Assembly (NCBI RefSeq): GCF_029962835.1
Contig: NC_080588.1
Span: forward strand, 29,993,501-30,057,500
Source of the DNA: Magnolia sinica
Lineage: Eukaryota; Streptophyta; Magnoliopsida; Magnoliales; Magnoliaceae
Direction: 5' to 3'
Length of the DNA stretch: 64,000 bases
Part shown: one piece after another, positions 13,021 to 25,472 of the stretch
Layout of the letters: each line of letters opens with the position of its first letter
How positions within the stretch are numbered: position 1 is the stretch's first letter
Notes under the pieces: model-generated
Told to the model about the DNA's origin: nothing
Database searches by the model: none
Seen by the model: only the letters and a program-made list of their open reading frames with translations
Made by a program: the position numbers and the translations under genes

Positions 13021-14135
13021 GTGGTAACTGGATAGTTCATCCCACTGTCAATTCACACTTCCTTATTACACGTCCAGCGTCCAGGGACGTTGGGCGGATG
13101 GTGTGGATATACGTTTCATCAAGGTGGGCCCCACGTGTGGGTACACCACATCATCACGGTGGGTCCACGTGGTGGTCCACCACCGTTTGGATCAAGCTAA
13201 CATTTGTATTTTCTCCTTTGTCCAGGTCTGTCACGACGGTAAGGTGGCGATGGTGTGGATAAGATTATGGTGGGCCACTCATCAAAAGAGAGAGAGAGAG
13301 AGGACGGTGATGATGGGAGGAGCTCCGCCACTATGAGCTCCTCCATGATACAATGCATACATCAAGAAGGGTCCCACTACAAGTGGACCCTCAAATCATC
13401 AAATTCAAGCAAAAACATATAAATTTAATCCTAGGAAAGCACCCACCTTTGATCTCCCCTTCTTTCTTCCGCCAATGCAATCTAGAGCTCCAAGGGGTGG
13501 ATTTTAATAGTTGAGATGGTCTTTGGATGGTGGAGATGAGAGATAGGAAGGTGGGCCACACTAGCTCCTCTCTTTTTCTCCTTGAAAGCCATAGACGTTT
13601 CCTCCTTAGGGAATTGTTTGAATGGGGTGAAGAGAGAAAGTGAAAGAGTGATGGGAGTTGTAAGGACGGATGACATGGAGTGTATGGGGGAGGGATGGGG
13701 CTAATTGACTTCTTTTTTTTTTTAGGAATGAGATGAGTGGGGTATGGGTAGCATTGCTTTGTTGGCATGAAAGGTATGGGAGAGGTAAGGTCTTGGTTGA
13801 CTTGGTGGAAAGAGGGGGGTATGAGTAGAGATTCCATTCTCTCAACCAGGAATCTTCCTGGAAACGGCTACACGTTGCCCACAGTGTTTCCTCGATTTAT
13901 TCTCAGGTCCACAACTTATGGCCTAGGTATCGCCTCGGCACGCGAGACGCGGTATCGGAACCGCGGCGACGGCGCGGTCGCTAGGGTACAGGTCTCGGGT
14001 CGAACCAATTCTGGAATACGAGATACGACTCAGGGTCACGCGTAAACACTGATAACAGATTGTGAGTCACCGTAATTTGACCGGGAGGACTGCGGAAACC
14101 TACGAAATAGTACGGGCTAAGATACGGGTCTCACA

Positions 14136-14140
14136 CATGC
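14136..14140. repeat. Target site duplication CATGC, right copy
   Basis: Matches 8542-8546. The older LTR resumes directly after it ('tcctgcctcaatgctgctgc'). Confidence 0.85.
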
Positions 14141-15096
14141 TCCTGCCTCAATGCTGCTGCAGTCTAACATAACTTACATGTAACGAACGTACATAAGCTT
14201 ACTAAGAAGCTTCGAGAGTGTACGCAATACATGTGTCAAGCATCCAAATGTCTGAGTGAGCGAAAATGATGGAAGGTTAAACTGGCAAGTCCATAAATGA
14301 CGTTAGTCATACCAAGGTTATGCAATGTAAGGCCTACATGGCCGAATGTCATATGCTAGAGATGCAACGCAAGCATGCCAATCCTCAACTAGTCCATGAA
14401 TTAGTACGGTTCGTCACTGGGAATATCACCGGGGTCTAGTATACTCTAACACTAGCTGTTGTCCCATCGCGCGCATGACCAAGTGAGTGGAAGAAACCTT
14501 ACTATCCGTCTTGCCGGTGGTATACCAATTCCCACCCGGCTCGTCGATAGTGGACCCATTTACGAGCTAGTCAAACTCAAACTAGCTTACAGTCCCCTAC
14601 CGTCAGGTGGACAAGGTCACACCCCTTTTCAACCGACCACGACATGGTAGGAGACGCAGCCTACTGGTATTCGGTACTCGGGCGCTCATATTATCCACTC
14701 GGTCTTGACATTGAAGCATCCTACTGATACCATAAGGGTTTAAGGACTTTCACCCAAGGACATCCATAACGCCCTAATGCTAGAACAGATATTTCCGGTA
14801 TCCAATTCGGTCATCCATGATATACTTGTGAAGGCCATAACCTTAATGTCGCTAAGGCGTAAAGTGATCGTGATATACGAGATACGAAATGCATAAGTCA
14901 TACCATCCAAGTCATGTATCAAACCTGCACGTACCGCTCGATCATGTGGGATAATCCTATCTCATATGAGATCCCCTAAGTATCTCAGCCCAATGGCATA
15001 TGCTATAATCAATCACCACCCACAACATGCATACAAATTATGTGTATAGACATATGTCTGGGCATGATATCATTATACTAAGTATGTTCTTAGTGT

Positions 15097-15101
15097 GTCC
15101 T
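15097..15101. repeat. Target site duplication GTCCT, left copy
   Basis: GTCCT precedes TGTAACGCCCCG. The identical copy is at 19778-19782, after GGGTGTTACA. Confidence 0.85.
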
Positions 15102-15701
15102 TGTAACGCCCCGACTTTTTAGGACCCGAGTATCAACTCATTTTCCAAAAACCTAAGTGTTAACCTTAAAGGATGGTCAAATTCAATATATAATATTTTT
15201 CTTTTATCAGACTTAACAGATGAGCCTAGGATGAACAAATCAACGCAAAGGAAAATTTCATTTACATTTGAAATATACAAGAGTTGCCTATAATAACTTG
15301 TACAAACCAATGCCCCTATTCTTACAATTACAAAATGAAATAATATTACATGTGAAATAAAGTAAATTACAACAATCTTAGGATGTGAAATCCTGTAGCA
15401 ACCCTTAGCAATTACAATCATGCATCCTTGTCAATTATAGCCTACTCCTCATCAATATAAACATGAATGTCACCTGGGCCACCTGTGCTACTTATACAGT
15501 TATATATTTGATGGATGAGTGGCCAACTCAATGTGAATTTCCCTCAAGATTACACACCGCCATATTAGGTAAGAAATAGTATAAAACATCCAAACAACAA
15601 AACAAAGTAAATGCGTTCTTATTATATGCATGGATGTGTGAATGCAATCATTGTCCCGAGTAAGACATCCAGAAGGACATTGGGCTCGTCACCCATGAAT
15701 A

Positions 15702-15845
15702 TGACTGGCTATCAGCGCAACATTCAGCATAATCGCATGGGCATGATGATCCAAGTCATCATCATAAATCGAATGACTGGTTATTAGCGCAACATTCAGC
15801 GTAATCGCATGGGCATAATGATCCAAGCCATCGTAAATATGCCAT
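15702..15845. repeat. 72-bp tandem duplication
   Basis: Two consecutive copies starting 'tgactggctatcagcgcaac' and 'tgactggttattagcgcaac', differing at a few transitions. Inside the solo LTR. Confidence 0.85.
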
Positions 15846-17356
15846 GTATGCATGATTAGCCAAGTCATTATTAGTCTATTTACAACCTGCCAAGTTAAGA
15901 AAGCTCAAAGGTCACTACGGGGAGCTTATAGCCCAGCGTAGGTCGACAGCTCAGGCATAGGTCCCATATCACCATCCCTGGCTCATGAGACTACCACCTT
16001 AGGATGTTTAATGGAACCCCGTCAACTAGTGACCAATCATATTACAATATATGGGGCTTACCATCGCATGGTTGAACAGTATAAAACATCGGACCCATAT
16101 AGGGAAAATACCAAGACAAAGCCACGTAGGGCTAATATCAAAATAAGCCACATAGGGTGAGTATTAAAACCATGCGATAAAAAACCATCCTTAAAAACCA
16201 CTTAGACACAACAACCCTGGATGGTAGGGCTACATCAATGATCCATCTAGACCACCACTCAATAACCACTAGATCAAAGGTCCATTGCAATCACCGTCAA
16301 TCGAGTTACATCCCAAGTATGGGTGTACATTTATAAGTGGGGGTTTCCCACTAATGTGCCAGTTTAAATCGCAGAAGCAATCCACAAGTAATCCAATAGC
16401 ATGAATTAAATATACAAAATAAACAATAAGCATGTGATGTAGCAACTCAATTCTAACAATTAACACATGTGATTATAGAATAGAGATATCATTTATGAAT
16501 TAAAATAAAACTATAACTTAAGCTAATGAGAAAATGGAAAGCTCAAAGGAAAAGTCATCACCTTATACTTTGAATCGTCTACCAATGTTGCTAGAGGGTG
16601 CGTGTTTCCTTAAAATCAAACCCTATCATGAATTGTAAAGTTATACGGTTAGGTCCAAGCTTACCCACTATTTAGGGTTAGGGTTTTAACCTAGGGTTTG
16701 AGTTATCTATCTTAGGGTTTTAATGTAGAATTATAGTTTTCATCCTAGAGTTTAGTTTATATGCTTAGATTCTAATATTTGAATGTTAATTGAAGTATAA
16801 TCATAACATCACCATTATCTTAATGATGTGATTAAGATTAGATATGCGACATAAATAATCTTCGCGATGTAGTAAGTAGTATGATCTATTATCAATGATT
16901 GTACGTAAGATTGATAAATAAGATACTAGTATTTAGTAATGGTGATCTTTATTCGTACTAACAACTATTAGCATGGACAACCTGCCAATGGTTAGGATCA
17001 TAGCTAATGTTTTAGATTACTTAGGTCTAGGCTAGATTTAGGGTTTGAACTCTAATTTTTTGCATGGCCATTAATGATATTGTTAATGGGAATCATTAAT
17101 AAATAAAATTTATAAAATGAATTAGTTATTAATTTTAGGAATATTACAATAACTAAATTTATCTACTGACGGCAACGATGAATAATGATACTTATAATTT
17201 TCAAAACAATTATTAACATTAACAATGTACTTAATATTAGTTAACGTAGCCCTGATAATCATTGTGATTAATAGAAATAGTGTGCTCTAATGTCAATAAT
17301 AATGTCTTAAGAATGACGAATAAAATATTAATATTTTAATGATAATAACAATTTAT

Positions 17357-17382
17357 ACACACACACACACACACACACACAC
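17357..17382. repeat. (AC)n microsatellite
   Basis: About 13 AC units, followed by ACGTACGTAT. Confidence 0.95.
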
Positions 17383-19777
17383 GTACGTATATCAATTAAT
17401 ATAAGTGTGGACAATTATTAATGGTTAATCACATCTAACTTAAAAATCCTAAAATAATGTTAACAATAGTAATTAAAGTAATTTAAATCTAGAGAGAAAA
17501 CATAGACTCACAACTAGGTGAGCTGACTCAGTTTGAAACCGAGTTGACTCCACCACCTCTCTCCTTCTTTCTTCTTTCCCTCTCATCCTCTCATGCTTCC
17601 TTTTCTTCTTCCCTTTTCCATTGCTGGAAATTCAGCACGGCTTTGAACCAAACCCAACTCGAATCGTGACTCGACCGAGTTAAGCTAGTGCACCACACGA
17701 CAACGGCAATCTCTCTCTCTATTCCTTTCTCTCTTCTCTATTCTCCCCTCTCCTTTATTTCTTTCTTTCCTTCTTTCTCCTCTCCCTCTCACTTTCTTCT
17801 CCACCCAACCCTGCACACTAGCAGGCTTGCTGGACCAAGACAGGCCCAACTTGGACCGAGTTTCAACTCGCCTGCAACAGGAATGTTGCAGCCAAAATCC
17901 CCTGCTCTCTCCCTCTCACTTTCTCTCCCTGTCTTCTCTTCCTGATTTCTCTTTTCTTCCTTTCCTTCTTTCCGTTTCTACATCTCTGTCAGCGAGAACA
18001 CCGACCCAAACCGAACTCGGTCGGGTCAGTAAATGCGGCATGACAGTCACTGGTGTGGTTCAATAGCCACATTCTCCCATCTCCTCTTCTTTCTTCTTCT
18101 TTCTTTCTTCTTTCTGTATTTCAGAGGCCTGAAAGAGCCCACGGCTCTACCTGATTTCGCCCCGAGTTAAGACGACTCGGTGCAGCTCCTTGGCGAGGAA
18201 GATGATCTGACGTTAATGGCAGATCAGGATTCGATGGATATCTCTCCAAAATGGCGTCTCTAGAGGATCATGGCCTGTCCTAGGAAGCTGGGAGAATGAG
18301 AAAATTGAAGTTCTATGGACGTTTGGGTAGTGGGTTCGCATGGAGGAGAAAAACGGCCGATTTTGGGTCTGTTTCTTTGCAAAGCCCTAATAACATGATA
18401 TAAACGGCTGGGATTGCTCGGGATTGTATGGTTAAGATGTAGGGAGGGCGAGCTCACGCGGATCGCCAACCTGGCGTGAGGACAGTTTCCATTTTCGGAA
18501 ACATTGTGCTTCCGGGTCCTGTTTGCGCCGGCGTTTGTGTGCACGCACCATCACATCTTCCTGCGAGACCAATTAGGTTTTGGTTAGGCCTCTGTTGCGC
18601 ATCAGATGGACGGCTCGGATTATCCCACGGAATCATCAAGGTGGGCCACGGATCAAACTTACGGACGCTCGTCCGCCTGCTATTGAAACCAAAGGGAGAG
18701 AGATTTTCCCTTTTAGAGAAATGGCGGGTCAACGCTAGTCAAGCCAGCGTGCCCCATCGAAGTGCACGGGCCGCTGCGGTGTGCACGCACCCGGTGTGGG
18801 GTCTACCGTGAGGTTTGTGAGAAATCCACACCGTCCATTTGATTTCTAGGGTCTTATTATGACCATAAGTCAAGGATGGGTCCCTTCTACAGCTCAGACG
18901 GGCCGTTCTCCTGTGTTTTTAGCTCTCAAACGTGGTGTTTCGTTGTTCTGATGGCCAGATCGCGCTGTCTTTGAACATCAACGGTCAGAAAGGTCCTAGG
19001 GACTATTTGTAAGGTTTTCATCATATATTATTAGTCAATACTTAATGCTAATATAGATTTCCTTACTTTCGTATATTACTGGTAATTACAGTGATTAAAA
19101 TCTCATACATATATAAAAATATAATTTTAATATTAACATACTACTGTTTACATGCTACTGATCGTGCATTCATTAATATATAATTCATAATATACAATAT
19201 CATATTGTACATATAAACGAATTTAAGATTGCACGATCTCATACTTAATTAAAATTATATTTGTATTTGATAATATTGTTAAATAATATACAGTTCTATT
19301 AAAGTATGTAATGATTTTTGTACACATACTTATAAAAGATATTCAATGCTACATCATTATTTATAATTTGATTTTATGTTGTGAAATTATTATTCATTAT
19401 GTTCATTTAATATAATATAATTTTCATAATATCTTATATACACTAAATGCATACATATCCCTCTATTACGATGCATTTTCATACATTATTATTATTATCA
19501 TTATTATTATTATATATTTTTGATAAATAAATTATCAAAATACATCCATAATCTTTTGATCCATGTTTATGTAAAATTTATAACATAATAAATAGACAAG
19601 ATAATATACTTAGTATATATTATTTGACTACTGATTGGTTTGATATATGGATAGAGATCACCTTCGACGGTCAGATTTAAACTATGATGCACATGAATGT
19701 TCACTAAGCTAGGTTTGCATCCTAGTAAGTCAGTTTATATGGTAACACTCGAGTACGGGAAAGTACGGGGTGTTACA

Positions 19778-19782
19778 GTCCT
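19778..19782. repeat. Target site duplication GTCCT, right copy
   Basis: Matches 15097-15101. The older family-1 LTR continues from 19783. Confidence 0.85.
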
Positions 19783-19958
19783 ACCAGGCCAAGTACACTA
19801 GCATGTTATCAGACATATCAAATAATAATTGGCCGTAATCGACACATCGTATACAGAGAGTGGGAACTAAACGACATACCCCACTAGAAATATAAAAGTG
19901 TATGTGGTGTAGCCCACGTTAGACTAACATCAGCTCCTCATGTAGCCTGTAAGGCATG

Positions 19959-19961
<3 letters not shown>

Positions 19962-20019
<58 letters not shown>
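19962..20019. repeat. (TA)n microsatellite
   Basis: Nearly 60 bp of uninterrupted TA. It lies in the older LTR segment between two insertions. Confidence 0.95.
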
Positions 20020-20021
<2 letters not shown>

Positions 20022-20112
20022 TATAAAACAAGGCGGGGTCCATTGGGAGTGACTCGGATGGACACCCACATGTACCACACATGTGTCACTAGGCTACTAA
20101 TCCATTTGGGCA

Positions 20113-20117
20113 CATGC
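20113..20117. repeat. Target site duplication CATGC, left copy
   Basis: CATGC immediately before TGTAACAACCC. Identical to 25468-25472. Confidence 0.9.
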
Positions 20118-20796
20118 TGTAACAACCCATCTGTTTTTTTTAATGGTGGGAAATATTTTCTATTTTTTTTCTTTTGGTGTGGCCCACTTGAGCATTGAAT
20201 TGCCCTCATTTTTGGGCCCTCGCCCTAACTTGACCAGACAAGACTGATGAACGGTGTGAATTTGTCACATCATTCCTGTGGGGCCCATTCTCTTTAAAAA
20301 AAAAGAAATGGAAAAGCTTCTTTTACAGTGACGTGCAAAAGCACATCACCTCTCCCCACTCCCTGTTGGACTCTCTCTTCCTTTTCCTTTGGCAAACGTG
20401 GTAGGTCCTACACCCACCTCGATTCAAACTGCCCGCTTCCTTCTCCATCATTCTCACATTACAACATCCAGCCTATTCAAAATTCATTGGGATTATCCTC
20501 AACACCATAAAATATTCCAAGAAGATTATGTCCATAGCTTGTGACGTGTGGAACTTTTAAACCAAGAACCCACTAGTAAAAACTCACTAGACCTCCATTG
20601 TCATGCACTTACAAGCTTTCATACACCAATCTACATCATCCATTAACCTCAGAACGAAGGAAAACTCACTGGTTGCAAATCCGCCATTGACGACCTTTGT
20701 CTTTTTTACGGCGCCAAAAATCAGTCATTCCATCAACAAAAGAAAGAGGATCGAGAGAGTAACATTGAGAGAGATCAGAGAAGAAAAGAAAAGAGT

Positions 20797-20803
20797 TATA
20801 AAA
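20797..20803 (+). promoter_or_regulatory. Candidate U3 TATA box
   Basis: TATAAAA in a purine-rich stretch, kept in the 3' LTR at 24016-24022. Conservation between LTRs follows from their shared origin, so support is weak. Confidence 0.3.
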
Positions 20804-21484
20804 GGAAGAAAAGAGAAAGATAAAAGGAAGAAAGAGAAACATGCAGTTTCATCGATTTAACTCAGCGAGTCAACCCAATGACCCGCTGGTTCGATCATTC
20901 GAACTGATTCGAGATTCTGACTTTGAGCCATTTATGAGCTAATTTTCTATTCTTCATCATTTGACCTCATACGTTAAAGTGGCCTTGATTTGAGTCGACT
21001 CACTGAGTCAACTCAGTGATTTAACGTGTTATTTTCTAATATTTTAATATTAAAGAATTAGAAACCTTAGTGTAGGTCTTAATAAATCAGCATATATGAT
21101 TTGTGTAGGGATGACATCGTTTACATTGAAAATATTTACCGAGTGCTACTAGTCCAAGTGGCGTTGTGTTGAATTGAGTTGAACTTGATCTAACTGGGTC
21201 GAATGGACCACATTCGTATCAATCTTAGATCTTCTCGCCTAATCTAGCCATACATGAGATATGTCACACTAAATCAGGTGGGTGATCTTCCCTATTGAAA
21301 ATTTTAGGTTAACATATAGATTGATTTGATTATTTGTTATGAATTAAATTTATCTGATCATTGTCATTAATTGCATAGTATAAAAGTAATTTAGTTGAGT
21401 TATTAATTGACTTCAATTAATTATCGTTATGTGCTTAAATTGCAATTAATTCCTTATTATTACATGATGAATAATGTATTTGAA

Positions 21485-21795
21485 TTTATGGGTGCTCTGC
21501 CCTAAAAGGATCATTATATTTCATGGGTGCTCTGCCCAAGGTCATTCCCGAAAGGATCAGCACAGTACGTGTGCTCTGCCCAGGGTCATTCCTGAAAGGA
21601 TCGGCATGGGTGCTCTACCCTGGGTGATTCCCTAAAAGGATCAACACATACGGGTGCTCTGCCCTGGGTATTTACCATAAAAGTCTATTCACTAGGTGCT
21701 CTACCGAGGGTCATTCCCTAAAAGGATCAACACCGGTGCTCTGCTGAGGGTCGTTCCCTAAAAGGATCAACACACACGAGTGCTCTGCCCTAGAT
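21485..21795. repeat. GGTGCTCTGCC tandem array, 5' LTR
   Basis: Seven or so imperfect units of about 40-50 bp, each with 'ggtgctctgcc', then 'gggtcattccc' and 'aaaggatcaacac'. The matching array in the 3' LTR (24685-24960) has fewer or shortened units. Confidence 0.85.
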
Positions 21796-22304
21796 TGAAC
21801 CAAAAAGGATTTTAGATGACTGTATTATCTTATTTTGTTATTATGAAATACAAATTGTTATTATTATCATGTAAAATGCCGATTTAATACTTATAATTGA
21901 TCTTATTTATTTTATTAAGTTGTATTGGCGTTAACATAGAGTTTTTAATTTTGGGAAGGATGTGACCCTACGAGCCGTCGTGCTCACACCCGTATAAATT
22001 ATTTTGCAGGATTTATATATGAAGAATCAGTTGGGCAACATTGAAGACTTTTATCCTTATTAATTAAAATTCAATGTATATTATTATTATTTATTTTTTT
22101 ATGTTAATGTAATTAAAGATTCAAGAATTAATTAGTGGACAATATTTAATGACAATGATTAGTATCATTTTAGTTGCTTGATTGCCTTGAAAATGCATGA
22201 ATAATGTGGGTTGCAATGTATATTTATTTAAATACAACTCACAATCCTGAAATTCGAGTTTGGGCTTGGCTAACTCGGGTTTCGATTTTCAGGGCATGAC
22301 AGCT

Positions 22305-22316
22305 TGGTATCAGAGC
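22305..22316 (+). other. Primer binding site, tRNA-iMet type
   Basis: TGGTATCAGAGC lies three bases after the 5' LTR end and is complementary to the 3' end of plant initiator methionine tRNA. It primes minus-strand cDNA synthesis and fixes the element's '+' orientation. Confidence 0.9.
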
Positions 22317-23324
22317 TTAGGTTTTAGATTCTCATGAGGACCTTAGATGTATGTTATACTAATGATTAGATTAAGCCTAGGCTAGAATCAATTTGAGGGC
22401 CTATGATAGAGATTGAATTAGAGAACCAAATATAAGATTTTTTTTTATTTTTGTGATAAAAAAATAAAAATAAAATATGCACTTAGGAAACCCTATATCT
22501 GTATGACATCAAATATGATATTAATTAGGCTTGACATTGAACTAATAGCCCAAAACTGGACCCTAAGAAATTTTTAAGAATTTTTAGCCTACTACAATGA
22601 GTTGGACAACAATAGTAAGCAGAAAATACCTGGATTATAAAAATCATAACTAATTAATTATAACTCCGTTTAAGTCGATTCAAAATCTCAGTCGTAGATT
22701 AACAAGTGTAGTTTTATGAAAAAAATACAAAAATATAATTCTAGGTTTCTCGTATAGCGATTTTAATTTAGGTGTATACTAGTCAGAAATCATCTGCTTC
22801 TAGGCAGACCTAATTTTCTGAATTTTAGGATTTTTTATAAACTTTGGATCAAGCTGAAATTTTATAAAGTTATAATAAACTAATAGATGCATCGTTATAA
22901 AAAGTTTTAGACCAATCCGATACCTGAAATACCAGAAACATTAGCAGGAACAATGTCCTCAAAATTTGATTTTTTTTTCACTACAACCTTGGTACATATC
23001 ACGGCTTTTATCCTCTTGATCTTCATGTGTAAGTCTTTTAGACCATCTAATATTCCTTGCAATCCTACAAAATCTTCAATGTAATAATAATAATATTATT
23101 AAAATAATAATCAAAGACCTCCATGACATTAATGTCAACTCTTGATTATGTTGTCGCACAATCAAAAGAGAGTAGGTTTCTACGAATAAATTCATAACAC
23201 ATTATCACATGAAGAGACACCACAACTAAAGTAAATGTTAGCACAAAATACGTCATTCGCAAACCCACCACGCAATTTTAGTTTAGGTATTGACATAATA
23301 AATTTCGGGGACGAAATTTTTGTT
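22317..23324 (+). other. Non-coding internal region of LARD-like element
   Basis: About 1 kb of AT-rich sequence with many stops in all frames. It includes motifs typical of gypsy leaders ('ataactccgtttaagtcgat'). No zinc knuckle, protease, reverse transcriptase or integrase trace was seen. Confidence 0.8.
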
Positions 23325-23337
23325 AAGGAGGGTAGAA
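23325..23337 (+). other. Polypurine tract
   Basis: AAGGAGGGTAGAA ends one base before the 3' LTR, within the typical gypsy context 'aatttcggggacgaaatttt'. It is the plus-strand primer for reverse transcription. Confidence 0.85.
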
Positions 23338-25467
23338 TGTAACAGCCCGTCTATTTTTTTTAACGGTGGGAACTATTTTTCATTTTTTTCTTTTGGTGTG
23401 GCCCACTTGAGCATTGGATTGCCCTCATTTTTGGGCCCTTGCCCTAACTTGACCCAACAAGACTGATGAACGGTGTAGATTTGTCACATCATTCATGTGG
23501 GGCCCATTCTCTAAAAAAAAGAAATGGAAAAGCTTCTTTTACAGTGACGTGCAAAAGCACATCACCTCTCCCCACTCCCTGTTGGACTCTCTCTCTCTTC
23601 CTTTTCCTTTGGCAAACGTGGTAGGTCCTACACCCACCTCAATTCAAACTGCCTGCTTCCTTCTCCATCATTCTCACATTACAACATCCAGCCTATTCAA
23701 AATTCATTGGGATTATCCTCAACACCATAAAAATTCAAAAAAGATCATGTCCACAGCTTGTGAAGTGTAGAACTTTTAAACCAAGAACCCACTAGCAAAA
23801 ACTCACTGGACCTCCATTATCATGCACTTACAAGCTTTCATACACCAATCTACATCGTCCATCAACCTCAGAACGAATGAAAACTCACTGGTTGCAAATC
23901 CGTCATTGACGACCCTTTTCTTCTTTATGATGCCAAAAATCAGTCATTCCATCAACAAAAGAAAGAGGATCGAGAGAGTAACATTGAGAGAGATCAGAGA
24001 AGAGAAGAAAAGAGTTATAAAAGGAAGAAAAGAGAAAGATAAAAGGAAGAAAGAGAAACATGCAGTTTCATCGAGTTAACTCAGCGAGTCAACACGATGA
24101 CCCGCTGGTCTGATCATTCGAACTGATTCGAGATTTTAACTTGGAGACATTTATGAGCTAAGTTTCTATTCTTCATCCTTTGACCTCATACGTTAGAGTA
24201 GCCTTGATTTGAGTCGACTAACGTGTTTTTTTCTTATATTTTAATATTAAAGAATTAGAAACCTTAGTGTAGGTCTTAATAAATCAACATGTATAATTTG
24301 TGTAGGGATGACATCATTTACATTGAAAATATTTACCGAGTGTTACTAGTCCAAGTAACGTTGTGTTGAATTGAGTTGAACTTGATCTAACTGGGCCGAA
24401 TGGACCGCATTCGTATCGATCTTAAATCTTCTCGTCTAATCTAGCCATACATGAGATATGTCACACTAAATCAGGTAGGTGATCTTCCCTGTTGAAAATT
24501 TTAGGTTAATATATAGATTGATTTGATTATTTGTTATGAATTAAATTTATTTGATCATTTTCATTAATTGCATAGTATAAAGGTAATTTATTTGAGTTAT
24601 TAATTGATTTCAATTAATTATCGTTATGTTCTCAAATTGCAATTAATTCCTTATTATTACATAATGAATAATGTATTTGAATTTATGAGTGCTCTACCCT
24701 AAAAGGATCATTATATTTTCATGGGTGCTCTGCCCAGGGTCATTCCCGAAAGGATCAGCTCCCGAAAGGATCGGCACGGGTGCTCTGCCCTGGGTGATTC
24801 CCTAAAAAGATCAACACATACGGGTGCTCTGCCCTGGGTATTTACCCTAAAAGTTTATTCACCAGGAGCTCTGCCGAGCCCTAAAAGGATCAATACCAGT
24901 GCTCTGCCGAGGGTCATTCCCTAAAAGGATCAACATACACGGGTGCTCTGCCCTGGATTGAACCAAAAAGGATTTTAGATGACTGTATTATCTTATTTAA
25001 TTATTATGAAATACAAATTGTTATTATTATCATGTAAAATGCCGATTTAATACTCATAATTGATCTTATTTATTTTATTAAGTTGTATTGGTGTTAACAT
25101 AGAATTTTCAAATTTGGGACGGATGTGACGCTACGAGCCATCGTGCTCACACCTGTATAGATTATTTTGCAGGATTTGTATATGAAGAATCAGTTAGGCA
25201 ACATTGAAGACTTTTATCATTATTAATTAAAATTCAATGTATGTTGTTATTATTTAATTTTTTTATATTAATATCATGAAAGATTCAAGGATTAATTAGT
25301 GGACAATATTTAATGACAATGATTAGTGTCGTTTTAGTTGCTCGGATTACCTTGAAAATGCATGAATAGTGTGGGTTGCGATGTATATTTATTTAAATAC
25401 AACTCACAGTCCTAAAATTTAGGTTCGGGGCCTGGCCAACTTGGGTTCCGATTTTCGGGGCCTGACA
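23338..25467 (+). repeat. 3' LTR of LARD-like element
   Basis: Runs from TGTAACAGCCC to CGGGGCCTGACA. It is 54 bp shorter than the 5' LTR, mostly through losses in the GGTGCTCTGCC array and near 24215. Confidence 0.9.
24685..24960. repeat. GGTGCTCTGCC tandem array, 3' LTR
   Basis: Counterpart of 21485-21795. Some units are collapsed: for example 'gatcagctcccgaaaggatc' near 24765 lacks a GGTGCTCTGCC core. Confidence 0.85.
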
Positions 25468-25472
25468 CATGC
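25468..25472. repeat. Target site duplication CATGC, right copy
   Basis: Directly follows the terminal TGACA. Matches 20113-20117. Confidence 0.9.

Larger units (their letters stand above)
8547..14135 (-). mobile_element. Family-1 solo LTR
   Basis: The boundaries are exact. On '-' it starts TGTGAGACCCGTATCTTAG at 14135 and ends GGGGCGTGACA at 8547, flanked by CATGC on both sides. No internal region, PBS or second LTR is present, so it is a solo LTR left by LTR-LTR recombination. At 5589 bp it is longer than the intact-element LTR at 51791-55280 (3490 bp). Part of the excess is the minisatellite at 10565-11340, and part is a deletion in the shorter copy. All of the short ORFs inside are in repeated LTR sequence and are not called. 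Confidence 0.85.
15102..19777 (-). mobile_element. Solo LTR, family-2-related gypsy
   Basis: This 4676-bp segment has inverted TGTAAC/GTTACA ends and an exact GTCCT duplication. On '-' it begins TGTAACACCCCGTACTTTCC and ends GTCGGGGCGTTACA, the usual look of gypsy LTR ends. No internal copy of either end is seen, so I read it as a solo LTR. The module near 15905-15990 ('ggtcactacggggagc..cagcgtaggtcgacagctc..ggctcatgag') is shared with the family-2 LTRs near 3900 and 42240, in the same orientation and at a similar distance from the 3' end. It carries CT-rich DNA at 17540-18120. Orientation is an inference. Confidence 0.75.
20118..22301 (+). repeat. 5' LTR of LARD-like element
   Basis: Runs from TGTAACAACCC to CAGGGCATGACA. 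It matches 23338-25467 over its whole length. An 85-codon ORF (20603-20860) recurs in the other LTR only because the LTRs are copies. Confidence 0.9.
20118..25467 (+). mobile_element. Complete non-coding LTR retrotransposon (LARD-like)
   Basis: All structural parts are present in order: 5' LTR 20118-22301 (2184 bp), tRNA-iMet primer binding site 22305-22316, internal region 22302-23337 (1036 bp), polypurine tract 23325-23337, 3' LTR 23338-25467 (2130 bp), and a CATGC duplication on both sides. The internal region has no gag or pol remnant that I can see, so movement would have needed enzymes from another element. PBS type, PPT context ('tttcggggacgaaattt') and LTR ends (TGTAAC..TGACA) match Ty3/gypsy of the Tekay/Del kind. 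LTR differences are about 5-8% by eye in sampled stretches. It is either a non-autonomous lineage or a deletion derivative. Confidence 0.9.

Noticed and set aside
13391..13837. 148-codon ORF on '-'
   Set aside because: It lies in the CT-rich leader of a solo LTR, with Ser/Pro/Leu bias from simple sequence.
20603..20860. 85-codon ORF repeated at 23822-24079
   Set aside because: The repetition is between the two LTRs; the C-terminal Lys/Glu/Arg run comes from a purine-rich tract.
21485..21795. CRISPR-like spaced repeats
   Set aside because: The units are contiguous and diverged, the setting is a plant LTR, and there are no unique spacers or cas genes.
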